A program made the translations under genes and the position numbers. Of a stretch of 64,000 bases of DNA, positions 17,385 to 25,125 are shown piece after piece (position 1 is the stretch's first letter; each line of letters begins with the position of its first letter). The DNA lies in assembly GCA_934351255.1 (NCBI GenBank), contig CAKRJH010000002.1:62001-126000 (forward strand), in the 5' to 3' direction. This DNA is from an uncultured Lachnospiraceae bacterium. GTDB lineage: Bacteria; Bacillota; Clostridia; Lachnospirales; Lachnospiraceae. The notes beneath the pieces were generated by a model, which saw only the letters and a program-made list of their open reading frames with translations, searched no databases and had not been told where the DNA came from.

Positions 17385-18560
17385 TTACTTTAACAGAGCG
17401 CCAGAGATAACCATACGCTGAACCTCTGAAGTTCCCTCGTAGATCTCTGTGATCTTTGCATCACGCATCATACGCTCAACATCGTACTCTCTGATGTAAC
17501 CATAACCACCAAACAGCTGTACACACTTTGTGGTCACTTCCATAGCAACCTCAGCAGCACATAACTTAGCCATAGCAGCCTCTACAGAGTAGGAAACCTT
17601 TGCACCATTTGCAAATTCCTGTTTCTTCATAGCGGCACGGTATACCAGCATCTTGGCAGCCTCAATCTTGGTAGCCATGTCAGCAAGCTGGAACTGTGTA
17701 TTCTGCTGAGCAGAGATGGCACGTCCGAACTGCTTTCTCTCCTTGGTATACTCGATAGTTCTGTCCAGAGCGCCCTCAGCCAGACCAAGAGCCTGAGCAG
17801 CGATGCCGATACGTCCACCATCCAGGGTGTGCATTGCGATTGGGAATCCCTTTCCTCTTACGCCAAGTAAAGCGTCAGCAGGGATACGGCAATCCTCAAA
17901 GATCAACTCATAAGTAGCTGAACCACGGATACCCATCTTCTTCTCCTTGGTACCAAAGGAGAATCCCGGTGTGTCCTTATCTACGATAAATGCGGAGAAT
18001 TTCTTTACCTTACGTCCTCTTGCGTTCTCGATCACATCCGTGTAAGCAATGATGATGTAAACATCTGCATACTTTCCGTTTGTGATGAAGCACTTGGATC
18101 CGTTTAAGATCCACTCTTTTGTCTCAGGATCCTGAACAGCCTTAGTCTGAACACCCTGAGCATCTGTACCGGCACCTGGCTCTGTTAAACCAAAAGCACC
18201 GATCTTCTTTCCGGAACACAGATCCGGCAGATATTTCTCCTTCTGAGCAGGAGTACCATATGTCAGAATAGGATCAACACACAGAGAAGTATGAGCAGAT
18301 ACGACAACGCCTGTTGTACCGCAAACCTTGGATAACTCCTCTACACACATGATGTAAGTCAGGATGTCTGCGCCCTGTCCACCAAACTCCTTTGGTACAG
18401 GAATGCCCATGAATCCGTTTTTACCCATCTTCTTTACAGTCTCTAATGGAAACTGCTCTGTCTCGTCAGTCTCCTGAGCAAGAGGCTTTACTTCGTTCTC
18501 AGCGAAGTCCTTGAAAAGCTGTCTTGCCATTTCATGCTGTTTACTTAATGTAAAATCCAT
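17385..18560 (-). CDS. bcd: butyryl-CoA dehydrogenase
   Basis: This acyl-CoA dehydrogenase reduces crotonyl-CoA to butyryl-CoA. From the ATG at 18558-18560 it has 391 residues, starting MDFTLSKQHEMARQLFKDF. Family motifs are FGLTEPGAGTDAQG, FITNGKYADVY, the FAD-binding QLFGGYGYIREYDVERM and the catalytic base in IYEGTSEVQRMVI. A GTG five codons upstream is possible but sits on the ribosome binding site. Its place before etfBA supports the short-chain, bifurcating type. Confidence 0.95.
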   Translation of the reverse strand: MDFTLSKQHEMARQLFKDFAENEVKPLAQETDETEQFPLETVKKMGKNGFMGIPVPKEFGGQGADILTYIMCVEELSKVCGTTGVVVSAHTSLCVDPILTYGTPAQKEKYLPDLCSGKKIGAFGLTEPGAGTDAQGVQTKAVQDPETKEWILNGSKCFITNGKYADVYIIIAYTDVIENARGRKVKKFSAFIVDKDTPGFSFGTKEKKMGIRGSATYELIFEDCRIPADALLGVRGKGFPIAMHTLDGGRIGIAAQALGLAEGALDRTIEYTKERKQFGRAISAQQNTQFQLADMATKIEAAKMLVYRAAMKKQEFANGAKVSYSVEAAMAKLCAAEVAMEVTTKCVQLFGGYGYIREYDVERMMRDAKITEIYEGTSEVQRMVISGALLK

Positions 18561-18598
18561 GATTTGTTTTACCACCTTTCGTGAATTTATATAATTTC

Positions 18599-19471
18599 TT
18601 ACAGAGCATCTACTGGAGTCTTTGTACGGTCAGCATTGTAAACATAGAATCCCTTACCGCTCTTGCATCCCAGGTTTCCGCCACGTACCATCTTACGGAT
18701 CAGTGGGCATGCACGATACTTGCTGTCGCCAGTCTCATTATAAAGAACATCCATGATAGCCAGACAGATATCAAGGCCTACAAAGTCACCTAACTCCAGA
18801 GGTCCCATTGGATGATTTGCGCCAAGCTTCATTGCAGCATCAATTCCGGCGATATCAGAAACGCCTTCCATCTTGATGAATGCTGCTTCGTTGATCATTG
18901 GGATCAGGATACGGTTTACCACGAAACCGGCAGCCTCATTGACCTGAACCGGAGTCTTTCCGATCTCAACAGCAATCTTCTTGATGCTCTCAACAGTCTC
19001 AGCAGGTGTGTTAACACCGGCAATAACCTCGATCAGCTTCATACGGTCAGCCGGGTTGAAGAAATGCATTCCAACCATTGGACGAGTCAGTCCGTTGCCG
19101 ATCTCTGTAATAGATAAGCTGGATGTGTTGGATGCAAAGATGCACTCTGGCTTTGCAATCTTATCAAGCTCACTAAAAGTAGTCTTCTTAACTTCCATGT
19201 TCTCGAAAGCAGCCTCAACGATCAGATCGCAGTCTGCACACAGATCCTCTTTCAGACCCGGTGTGATCTTTGCAAGGATACCGTCAACAGCCTCCTGTGT
19301 CATCTTGCCCTTCTGAACCAGACGATCATATCCCTTGGCAATCTTATCTTTTCCGCCCTCAGCCCACTCCTGCTTGATATCGCAAAGAGCTACCTCATAG
19401 CCTTCTGTCTGAGCAAAAGCCTTAGCAATGCCCTGTCCCATAGTACCAGCACCAATTACGCCTACTTTCAT
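18599..19471 (-). CDS. hbd: 3-hydroxybutyryl-CoA dehydrogenase
   Basis: The enzyme reduces acetoacetyl-CoA to 3-hydroxybutyryl-CoA. The 290-residue protein has the N-terminal Rossmann motif GVIGAGTMGQGIA, NTSSLSITEI, the catalytic-region HFFNPADRMKLIEV and a C-terminal domain with NHPMGPLELGDFVGLD. It is preceded by a strong hairpin in the crt-hbd gap and followed 38 bases later by bcd. Confidence 0.97.
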   Translation of the reverse strand: MKVGVIGAGTMGQGIAKAFAQTEGYEVALCDIKQEWAEGGKDKIAKGYDRLVQKGKMTQEAVDGILAKITPGLKEDLCADCDLIVEAAFENMEVKKTTFSELDKIAKPECIFASNTSSLSITEIGNGLTRPMVGMHFFNPADRMKLIEVIAGVNTPAETVESIKKIAVEIGKTPVQVNEAAGFVVNRILIPMINEAAFIKMEGVSDIAGIDAAMKLGANHPMGPLELGDFVGLDICLAIMDVLYNETGDSKYRACPLIRKMVRGGNLGCKSGKGFYVYNADRTKTPVDAL

Positions 19472-19499
19472 TTTAATTCCTCCTAAAATTATTATTTCA

Positions 19500-19538
19500 C
19501 ACGATTAGGATGGCCACGAATGCGGCCACCCTAACGTG
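19500..19538 (-). other. strong hairpin in the crt-hbd gap
   Basis: CACGATTAGGATGGCC pairs with GGCCACCCTAACGTG (plus-strand reading) with few mismatches. No T-run follows on the minus strand, so it does not look like a complete terminator. It may protect or separate parts of the operon mRNA; this role is inferred. Confidence 0.7.
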
Positions 19539-19551
19539 TTAAAAGCAATGT

Positions 19552-20340
19552 TTATTTATTCTGGAATACAACCTTAACCTTCTGATCCTTTGGAGCCAGG
19601 AAGTTACCCATTCCAGCCTTCTGATCCTCTGTCTCGAAGCAGTCACCAAACAGTTTCTCCTCGATCACAACAGCGGAATCAATGTCCGTCTGCAGACCCT
19701 CGTTGATCGCCTTCTTACAGTTGCGGACAGCGATCGGAGCATTCTTTGCAATGCCTGCGGCCATCTTCTGAGCTGCAGGAAGAAGCTCTTCCTGAGTGTA
19801 TACTGCATTGACAAGACCGATGCGATATGCCTCATCTGCCTTGATATTTCTCGCTGTGTAGATCAGCTGCTTAGCCATTCCAGGGCTTACCAGACGTGCA
19901 AGTCTCTGTGTTCCACCAAATCCAGGTGTAATGCCAAGTCCAACCTCAGGCTGTCCAAATACTGCATTATCAGAACAGATACGGATGTCACAGCTCATGG
20001 AAATCTCACATCCACCGCCCAATGCAAATCCATTGACTGCCGCGATCACAGGAATTGGAAGTTTCTCCAGTTTCAGGAATACATCGTTTCCTTTCTTGCC
20101 GAACGCCTCAGCCTCCGCTTTTGTCAATGTACTCATCTCTCCGATATCAGCACCAGCGACAAAAGACTTGTCCCCGGCACCTGTCAGGATGACGCAGCGC
20201 ACGGTATCCAGATCAATCGCATTCAGGGTAGCATCCAGCTCATCCAGCACCTGGCTGTTCAGCGCGTTCAGCGCCTTAGGACGATTGATGGTAATGGTAG
20301 CAACAGCACCATCTACTTCATATAAAATAAACTCTGCCAT
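19552..20340 (-). CDS. crt: 3-hydroxybutyryl-CoA dehydratase (crotonase)
   Basis: The product dehydrates 3-hydroxybutyryl-CoA to crotonyl-CoA. The ATG at 20338-20340 follows AAGGAG, giving 262 residues (an upstream ATG at 20370 overlaps the ribosome binding site region). Crotonase-fold motifs are AGADIGEM, NGFALGGGCEISMSCDIRI (oxyanion hole) and GQPEVGLGITPGFGGTQRL with the catalytic Glu. It lies second in the operon after thl. Confidence 0.96.
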   Translation of the reverse strand: MAEFILYEVDGAVATITINRPKALNALNSQVLDELDATLNAIDLDTVRCVILTGAGDKSFVAGADIGEMSTLTKAEAEAFGKKGNDVFLKLEKLPIPVIAAVNGFALGGGCEISMSCDIRICSDNAVFGQPEVGLGITPGFGGTQRLARLVSPGMAKQLIYTARNIKADEAYRIGLVNAVYTQEELLPAAQKMAAGIAKNAPIAVRNCKKAINEGLQTDIDSAVVIEEKLFGDCFETEDQKAGMGNFLAPKDQKVKVVFQNK

Positions 20341-20404
20341 GTTTCGGATCTCCTTCTTTCTGATGTCCATATAAAATCACGTTTCTATATGGATTGTTAC
20401 CAAA

Positions 20405-21598
20405 TTAATCTCTTTCAACAACTGTAGAGCAGCCCATACCACCACCGATACACAGTGTAGCAAGACCTCTCTTGGCATCCATCTTCTGCATCTCATGCAG
20501 CAGAGTAACCAGGATACGGCATCCGGAAGCTCCTACAGGATGTCCCAGTGCGATGGCACCACCGTTTGGATTTAACTTGGACAGATCGAAGTTTAAGTCC
20601 TTTCCAACAGCAACGGACTGTGCAGCAAATGCCTCATTTGCCTCATATACATCAAAGTCATCAATGGTTAAACCGGTCTTAGCAAGAACCTTCTTGGTAG
20701 AAGCTACCGGTCCAACGCCCATGATAGATGGATCTACACCACCCAGAGCACCGGCTACGAATGTTGCCATAGGAGTAACGCCTAACTCTTTTGCCTTCTC
20801 CTCGCTCATAACAACGATTGCAGCAGCACCATCGTTGATACCGGAAGCATTACCGGCTGTTACAACACCGCCCTCTTTGCCGGAGCAGCACTTTAACTTG
20901 CCAAGGGACTCAGCTGTTGTTCCAGGACGTGGGCCCTCATCCTTGGAGAAGATGATCGGCTCCTTGGTCTTTCTGTCAACACCGGTCTGAACAGGAACGA
21001 TCTCATCGTCGAATGCGCCGGCTGCGATAGCTGCCTCACACTTCTGCTGGCTGTTTGCTGCAAACTCATCTAACTCTTCACGAGTCAGTCCCCACTGCTC
21101 TGCTACATTCTCAGCAGTGATCATCATATGATACTGGTTGAATGCATCCCATAATGCATCGTTTACCATGGTATCAACCAGCTTGCCGTTGTTCATGCGG
21201 TAACCGAAACGTCCCTGCATCATAGCATATGGTGCCATAGACATGTTCTCCATACCACCTGCTACTACGATATCAGCATCGCCAGCCTGGATCATCTGTG
21301 CAGCCATATTCACACAGTTAAGACCGGATCCACAAACCACATTAACAGTTACAGCAGGTGTCTCTACAGGTAAACCAGCCTTCAGAGATGCCTGACGAGC
21401 AACGTTCTGTCCTAAACCTGCCTGGATTACACAACCCATGTATACATGATCTACCTGATCTGCAGGTACACCGGCACGGTTCAATGCCTCCTTGATTACG
21501 ATAGAACCCAGTACTGGAGCCGGAGTCTTGGATAATCCTCCACCCATCTTACCGATTGCTGTACGGCATGCGCCTGCTAAAACAACTTTCTTAGCCAT
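20405..21598 (-). CDS. thl: acetyl-CoA acetyltransferase (thiolase)
   Basis: The enzyme condenses two acetyl-CoA to acetoacetyl-CoA, the entry to butyrate synthesis. It has 397 residues with active-site Cys in VVCGSGLNCVNMAAQ, the VYEANEAFAAQS segment, NGGAIALGHPVGASG with the catalytic His, and CIGGGMGCS near the end. The ATG follows AAGGAGG. It is the first gene of the operon, downstream of a well-formed promoter. Confidence 0.97.
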   Translation of the reverse strand: MAKKVVLAGACRTAIGKMGGGLSKTPAPVLGSIVIKEALNRAGVPADQVDHVYMGCVIQAGLGQNVARQASLKAGLPVETPAVTVNVVCGSGLNCVNMAAQMIQAGDADIVVAGGMENMSMAPYAMMQGRFGYRMNNGKLVDTMVNDALWDAFNQYHMMITAENVAEQWGLTREELDEFAANSQQKCEAAIAAGAFDDEIVPVQTGVDRKTKEPIIFSKDEGPRPGTTAESLGKLKCCSGKEGGVVTAGNASGINDGAAAIVVMSEEKAKELGVTPMATFVAGALGGVDPSIMGVGPVASTKKVLAKTGLTIDDFDVYEANEAFAAQSVAVGKDLNFDLSKLNPNGGAIALGHPVGASGCRILVTLLHEMQKMDAKRGLATLCIGGGMGCSTVVERD

Positions 21599-21648
21599 GT
21601 TTCGAAATCCTCCTTAAATATATAAATTTTAATACTTTACTACACTTT

Positions 21649-21677
21649 ATCTTATAACATAGGTGAAGAATGTGCAA
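21649..21677 (-). promoter_or_regulatory. probable promoter of the butyrate operon
   Basis: On the minus strand TTGCAC (plus 21672-21677) and TAAGAT (plus 21649-21654) are spaced by 17 bases, about 50 bases before the thl start. An AT-rich leader with AAGGAGG follows. Confidence 0.7.
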
Positions 21678-21693
21678 GATTTTTTTCCTATAG

Positions 21694-21712
21694 TTCGTGT
21701 TTTTTCAACAAA
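21694..21712. promoter_or_regulatory. candidate operator between the divergent butyrate promoters
   Basis: TTCGTGTTTTTTCAACAA is a partly inverted 18-base sequence. Its right half, TCAACAA, is one base from half of the Rex consensus TTGTTAANNNNTTAACAA; the left half is poor. Rex responds to NADH/NAD+ and controls butyrate genes in clostridia. The match is weak. Confidence 0.3.
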
Positions 21713-21755
21713 TACCGAACTTTTTTCCCAGTTTCCGGGAAATCTGTGTGCTTCG

Positions 21756-21785
21756 TTGACGTGACTTCCCGAAACGTGCTATTCT
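21756..21785 (+). promoter_or_regulatory. probable promoter of the CoA-transferase gene
   Basis: TTGACG at 21756-21761 and TATTCT at 21780-21785 are spaced by 18 bases. The ATG at 21829 follows GGAGG. Confidence 0.6.
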
Positions 21786-21828
21786 TAAAGGTAAGAATAA
21801 TTGGTTTTCAACCAGAATGGAGGATATC

Positions 21829-23172
21829 ATGAATTATCAAGAGAAATATGCAAGCAAATTAAAATCTGCAGATGAAGCAGTATCCGTCATCCAGTCCGGA
21901 GACTGGGTAGATTATGGCTGGGCAGCCACCACGGTCGTTGCACTGGATCAGGCTCTGGCCAGAAGAATGCCTCAGTTAAACAATGTCAACATCCGTGGCG
22001 GTATCCTGTTAAAGGAGCCTGAGATCTTCAAACTTGAAGATGCAGCCGACCACTTTACCTGGAACTCATGGCATATGGGCGGTATCGAGAGAAAGGCCAT
22101 TGCCAGAGGATTCAGCTACTATTCCCCGATCCGCTACTCCGAACTGCCAAGATATTACCGCGAGTCCCAGACCCCTCCGGATGTCGCTATGCTTCAGGTA
22201 GCCCCGATGGACGAGCACGGTTACTTCAATTTTGGTCCAAGCCCATCACACACGGCAGCCTGCCTGTCTGTTGCCAAGAAGATCATCGTTGAGGTCAATG
22301 AAAACATGCCGGTCTGCCTGGGTGGTTTTGAGAACTGCGTTCATATTGATCAGGTTGATATCGTCGTAGAAGGTGACAATCAGCCTTTATATGAACTCGG
22401 CGGTGGCGGAGCTGCCACAGAGATCGATGAGGCAGTTGCCAAATACATTGTCGATGAGATTCCTGACGGAGCCTGTCTGCAGCTCGGAATCGGTGGTATG
22501 CCAAACGCCGTAGGTTCCCTGATCGCACAGTCCGACCTCAAGGATCTCGGTGTTCATACAGAGATGTATGTCGATGCATTTGTAGACATTGCCAAAGCCG
22601 GAAAGATCACCGGCGCCAAAAAAGCCATCGACAAGGGCCGCCAGGTATTTGGATTTGCAGCCGGCACCAAGAAACTGTACGACTACATCAACCAGAATCC
22701 TGCCTGCATGGCTGCCCCTGTAGAGTATACCAATGATATCCGTTCCATCTCTGCACTGGACAACTTTATGTCCATCAACAACGCGGTAGATATTGATCTG
22801 TTCGGTCAGGTCAATGCAGAATCAGCCGGAACCAAGCATATCAGCGGTGCCGGTGGACAGCTTGACTTCGTGCTGGGTGCTTACCTCTCCAACGGCGGTA
22901 AGAGCTTCATCTGCATGTCGTCTACCTTCACATCCAAGGATGGCGTGGTTCATTCCCGTATCCGTCCTACCCTGAACACCGGTTCCATCGTGACAGATAC
23001 CCGTGCCAACATCCACTACTTCGTCACAGAGTATGGTATTGCCAACCTGAAGGGATTATCTACCTGGCAGAAAGCAGAGTCCATCATCTCTCTGGCACAT
23101 CCGGACTTCCGTGACGAGTTGATCAGGGAAGCCGAGACACTGAAAATCTGGAACAAGAGCAACAAGCGCTGA
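21829..23172 (+). CDS. butyryl-CoA:acetate CoA-transferase type enzyme
   Basis: The 447-residue protein belongs to the acetyl-CoA hydrolase/transferase family. It would move CoA from butyryl-CoA to acetate, releasing butyrate and acetyl-CoA, the last step of butyrate formation in many gut Lachnospiraceae. Motifs include APMDEHGYFNFGPS, QLGIGGMPNAVGSL, the catalytic-Glu region GVHTEMYVDAFVD and GGQLDFVLGAY. The ATG at 21829 is preceded by GGAGG. It faces the thl operon across a 230-base gap. A 4-hydroxybutyrate CoA-transferase is the main alternative from sequence alone, but the operon context favours butyrate. Confidence 0.87.
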   Translation: MNYQEKYASKLKSADEAVSVIQSGDWVDYGWAATTVVALDQALARRMPQLNNVNIRGGILLKEPEIFKLEDAADHFTWNSWHMGGIERKAIARGFSYYSPIRYSELPRYYRESQTPPDVAMLQVAPMDEHGYFNFGPSPSHTAACLSVAKKIIVEVNENMPVCLGGFENCVHIDQVDIVVEGDNQPLYELGGGGAATEIDEAVAKYIVDEIPDGACLQLGIGGMPNAVGSLIAQSDLKDLGVHTEMYVDAFVDIAKAGKITGAKKAIDKGRQVFGFAAGTKKLYDYINQNPACMAAPVEYTNDIRSISALDNFMSINNAVDIDLFGQVNAESAGTKHISGAGGQLDFVLGAYLSNGGKSFICMSSTFTSKDGVVHSRIRPTLNTGSIVTDTRANIHYFVTEYGIANLKGLSTWQKAESIISLAHPDFRDELIREAETLKIWNKSNKR

Positions 23173-23197
23173 TTGTCTAATGAGAAATCTATAATTC

Positions 23198-23317
23198 CGG
23201 GATCATCGATACCCTGTGATCCGATGATCCCGAAAGAAAAAAACCGCTTCGTCAGACAGCATGACGTATGTCCCATTTATCGGACACATATCATCACCTC
23301 TGATTAAGCGGTTTTTT
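23198..23317. terminator. hairpin and bidirectional terminator after the CoA-transferase gene
   Basis: A perfect stem CGGGATCATCG/CGATGATCCCG at 23198-23232 is followed by AAAAAACCGCTT...AAGCGGTTTTTT at 23237-23317. The second element has an A-run on one side and a T-run on the other, so it can serve this gene and the convergent small gene at 23336. Confidence 0.8.
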
Positions 23318-23335
23318 ATACATTTCCTATATCAT

Positions 23336-23542
23336 TTAATCGACATCTTTTATATCCTTGGACAGACACGTACCGACAGGCAGATCCTCCTGTTCTTTGG
23401 AATCCTCCAGGTCATCTCCGGCTGTGCGTTCTCTATCATGTGCCTTTAACTTCCGGACATGAATTCTCGCCTTATCACGGATATCATAGGGATCCCCGTA
23501 CTTCCGTGAATAATCCATCAGATATCTCCCCTTATTGCTCAT
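23336..23542 (-). CDS. 68-residue charged protein, unknown
   Basis: Its ATG overlaps the stop of the preceding gene (ATGA), so the two are probably translationally coupled. The product (MSNKGRYLMDYSRKYGDPYD...) is very hydrophilic, rich in Lys, Arg and Asp, with no membrane segment and no cysteine cluster. I do not recognise a family. The coupling and the downstream terminator support a real gene, last in a six-gene operon. Confidence 0.65.
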   Translation of the reverse strand: MSNKGRYLMDYSRKYGDPYDIRDKARIHVRKLKAHDRERTAGDDLEDSKEQEDLPVGTCLSKDIKDVD

Positions 23543-24174
23543 ACATTCTCATCCACCTTTATCTCCGGGAAAAGTTCTTTCATATATGGGAGCTCGCACA
23601 CCCAGTTTGAGAATACATGCCATTCTGACAGTTTGTGCATATGTCTGGCCCGGTAGATGGCAATCGCATTCTCATAAGACATCGTACATGTGCGCATCTG
23701 GTGATAACTCTCCGGCAATAACTGGATCATACTGTACCAGATGGATTTGTCCTTAGTCTCCAGATAGTTCTGGCGCATCTCCTCCAGACAGGCAATGATC
23801 TCTTCCATCTGCTCTGCCGCAGCAAACGTCATATGATCTGTACTGAAATCAGCCATCTCAAACGGTTTGCTGTGGATCTTGTGCATGGTACTCGTCGAAT
23901 TGGCAACGGTGCCTACCTTGTACGTATCAAACTCCTTCCACCAGTAGATCGGTGCTGTGATATCCACAGAGATAAAGATCTGGCGGATAAATTTGCGGTG
24001 ATCGGATCCCGCATGACAGAGTCTCTTGGCAAGATCCAGATCCTGTGGACCCAATATATAAAATCCATCGGCATCATAGTAGCTATCCATCCGATTCCAG
24101 CTGTTCATGGGATTTCTGGCTCCACGGATTGCATTCTCCAGATTCATCACTGATGTTCTCTCCAGTTTTAACAT
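23539..24174 (-). CDS. ThyX-like protein of unknown activity
   Basis: The ATG at 24172-24174 follows AGGAGG and gives 211 residues. The stretch ISVDITAPIYWWKEFDTYKV followed by GTVANSTSTMHK has the same rhythm as the signature of flavin-dependent thymidylate synthase (QWxRHRTxSxNExSxRY), but EFD stands where the RHR motif should be. The protein may share the ThyX fold without the activity. The rest (AAAEQMEEIIACLEEMRQNY, SMIQLLPESYHQMRTCTMSY) is helical, and the latter resembles the ThyX C-terminal LLP segment. It is the fifth gene of the coupled operon. The fold proposal is an inference from a short motif. Confidence 0.6.
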   Translation of the reverse strand: MLKLERTSVMNLENAIRGARNPMNSWNRMDSYYDADGFYILGPQDLDLAKRLCHAGSDHRKFIRQIFISVDITAPIYWWKEFDTYKVGTVANSTSTMHKIHSKPFEMADFSTDHMTFAAAEQMEEIIACLEEMRQNYLETKDKSIWYSMIQLLPESYHQMRTCTMSYENAIAIYRARHMHKLSEWHVFSNWVCELPYMKELFPEIKVDENV

Positions 24175-24193
24175 GTTGTTGCTCCTCCTAAGT

Positions 24194-24496
24194 TTAGTCA
24201 TCCTCTACAACAGGATCTTCATTAAACTCAACCACCACATAATACCCTCGATCATTTTTCTCCACCTGTTTTACGATTCCCTCGCTGTTTTTCAGACGTT
24301 GGTGCAATTTGTAACACCCGGACATCGCCACTGCCGGATTGATAATATAACTGTAATTCAATGCAGTTTTTTTCTCGATCACATCCACGTGATCCCCCTG
24401 CTTGACCAATCCCGGCCGTTCCATCTTAAAACGCATCTCGCGCATTTTTCTCACTTCTTTCTCATCATGTCTATCAGATAATCGTCCATCCGGCAT
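24194..24496 (-). CDS. 100-residue protein, unknown
   Basis: Its ATG overlaps the J-domain gene stop as TGATG, suggesting coupled translation. The N-terminal third is charged (MPDGRLSDRHDEKEVRKMREM). The rest has a KQGDHVDVIEKKTALNYSYI segment and GIVKQVEKNDRGYYVVVEFN, which looks like a small beta domain of the SH3/KOW type. It has no membrane segment. I do not recognise the family. Confidence 0.6.
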   Translation of the reverse strand: MPDGRLSDRHDEKEVRKMREMRFKMERPGLVKQGDHVDVIEKKTALNYSYIINPAVAMSGCYKLHQRLKNSEGIVKQVEKNDRGYYVVVEFNEDPVVEDD

Positions 24497-25125
24497 CAAC
24501 AAAGTCCCGGGCAAAACATATACTGTCCTCCCATACAGACATCACACATCAGATTCAACATACAGAGTCTGCAGCACAGACCGTCCATACTCCCCGGCGT
24601 CCCATACTGAAACTGGATATTCTCATATCCTCTCCCCACAGACTCGATCTGATTCAGAAGTCTCTGATATTCCATATTATATGGTTCCATATATACCGCC
24701 TGCTTGGCATATTCCAGAGCCTGGATCTGATTGTGCACACCCAGATGAGCTATTGCCGCCAGATAATACCACTGTGCACTGCGGTCCTTGATCTGCCCAA
24801 GGACATTGATTGCCTCACGGTAATAACCATTGTTGATGTAGTTGGCTGCCGCCTTCAGATGCATGACATCACGTCCCTGCTCATATCCGGTCTCCCGATA
24901 CCCCGCAAATCCGTTAAAGGCCTCCTGATAACCCCCGGAATATCCGTTCATGATCTGCTGATATGCCTGCTGTACTTCCTTAAATTTTTCTTCTGCCTCA
25001 TCCCGGTTTGGATTGTCAATGTTGGCATCGGGATGATATTTTCGACTAAGGCTACGATATGCCTTCTTTATCTCGTCCTGACTTGCATGTCGGGAGACTC
25101 CCAATATCTCGTAAGGATCTCTCAT
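24496..25125 (-). CDS. J-domain protein with helical repeat region and Cys-rich tail
   Basis: The ATG at 25123-25125 after AAGGAG gives 209 residues. Residues 1-70 are a J domain (MRDPYEILGVSRHASQDEI, KYHPDANID with the HPD motif), which stimulates an Hsp70. The middle (AANYINNGYYREAINVLGQI) looks like TPR-type helices. The last 26 residues hold seven cysteines (CCRLCMLNLMCDVCMGGQ), possibly a metal site or lipid-modified tail. It begins inside the end of the upstream DUF5685-like gene (74-base overlap) and is coupled to the downstream gene. Confidence 0.88.
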   Translation of the reverse strand: MRDPYEILGVSRHASQDEIKKAYRSLSRKYHPDANIDNPNRDEAEEKFKEVQQAYQQIMNGYSGGYQEAFNGFAGYRETGYEQGRDVMHLKAAANYINNGYYREAINVLGQIKDRSAQWYYLAAIAHLGVHNQIQALEYAKQAVYMEPYNMEYQRLLNQIESVGRGYENIQFQYGTPGSMDGLCCRLCMLNLMCDVCMGGQYMFCPGLC

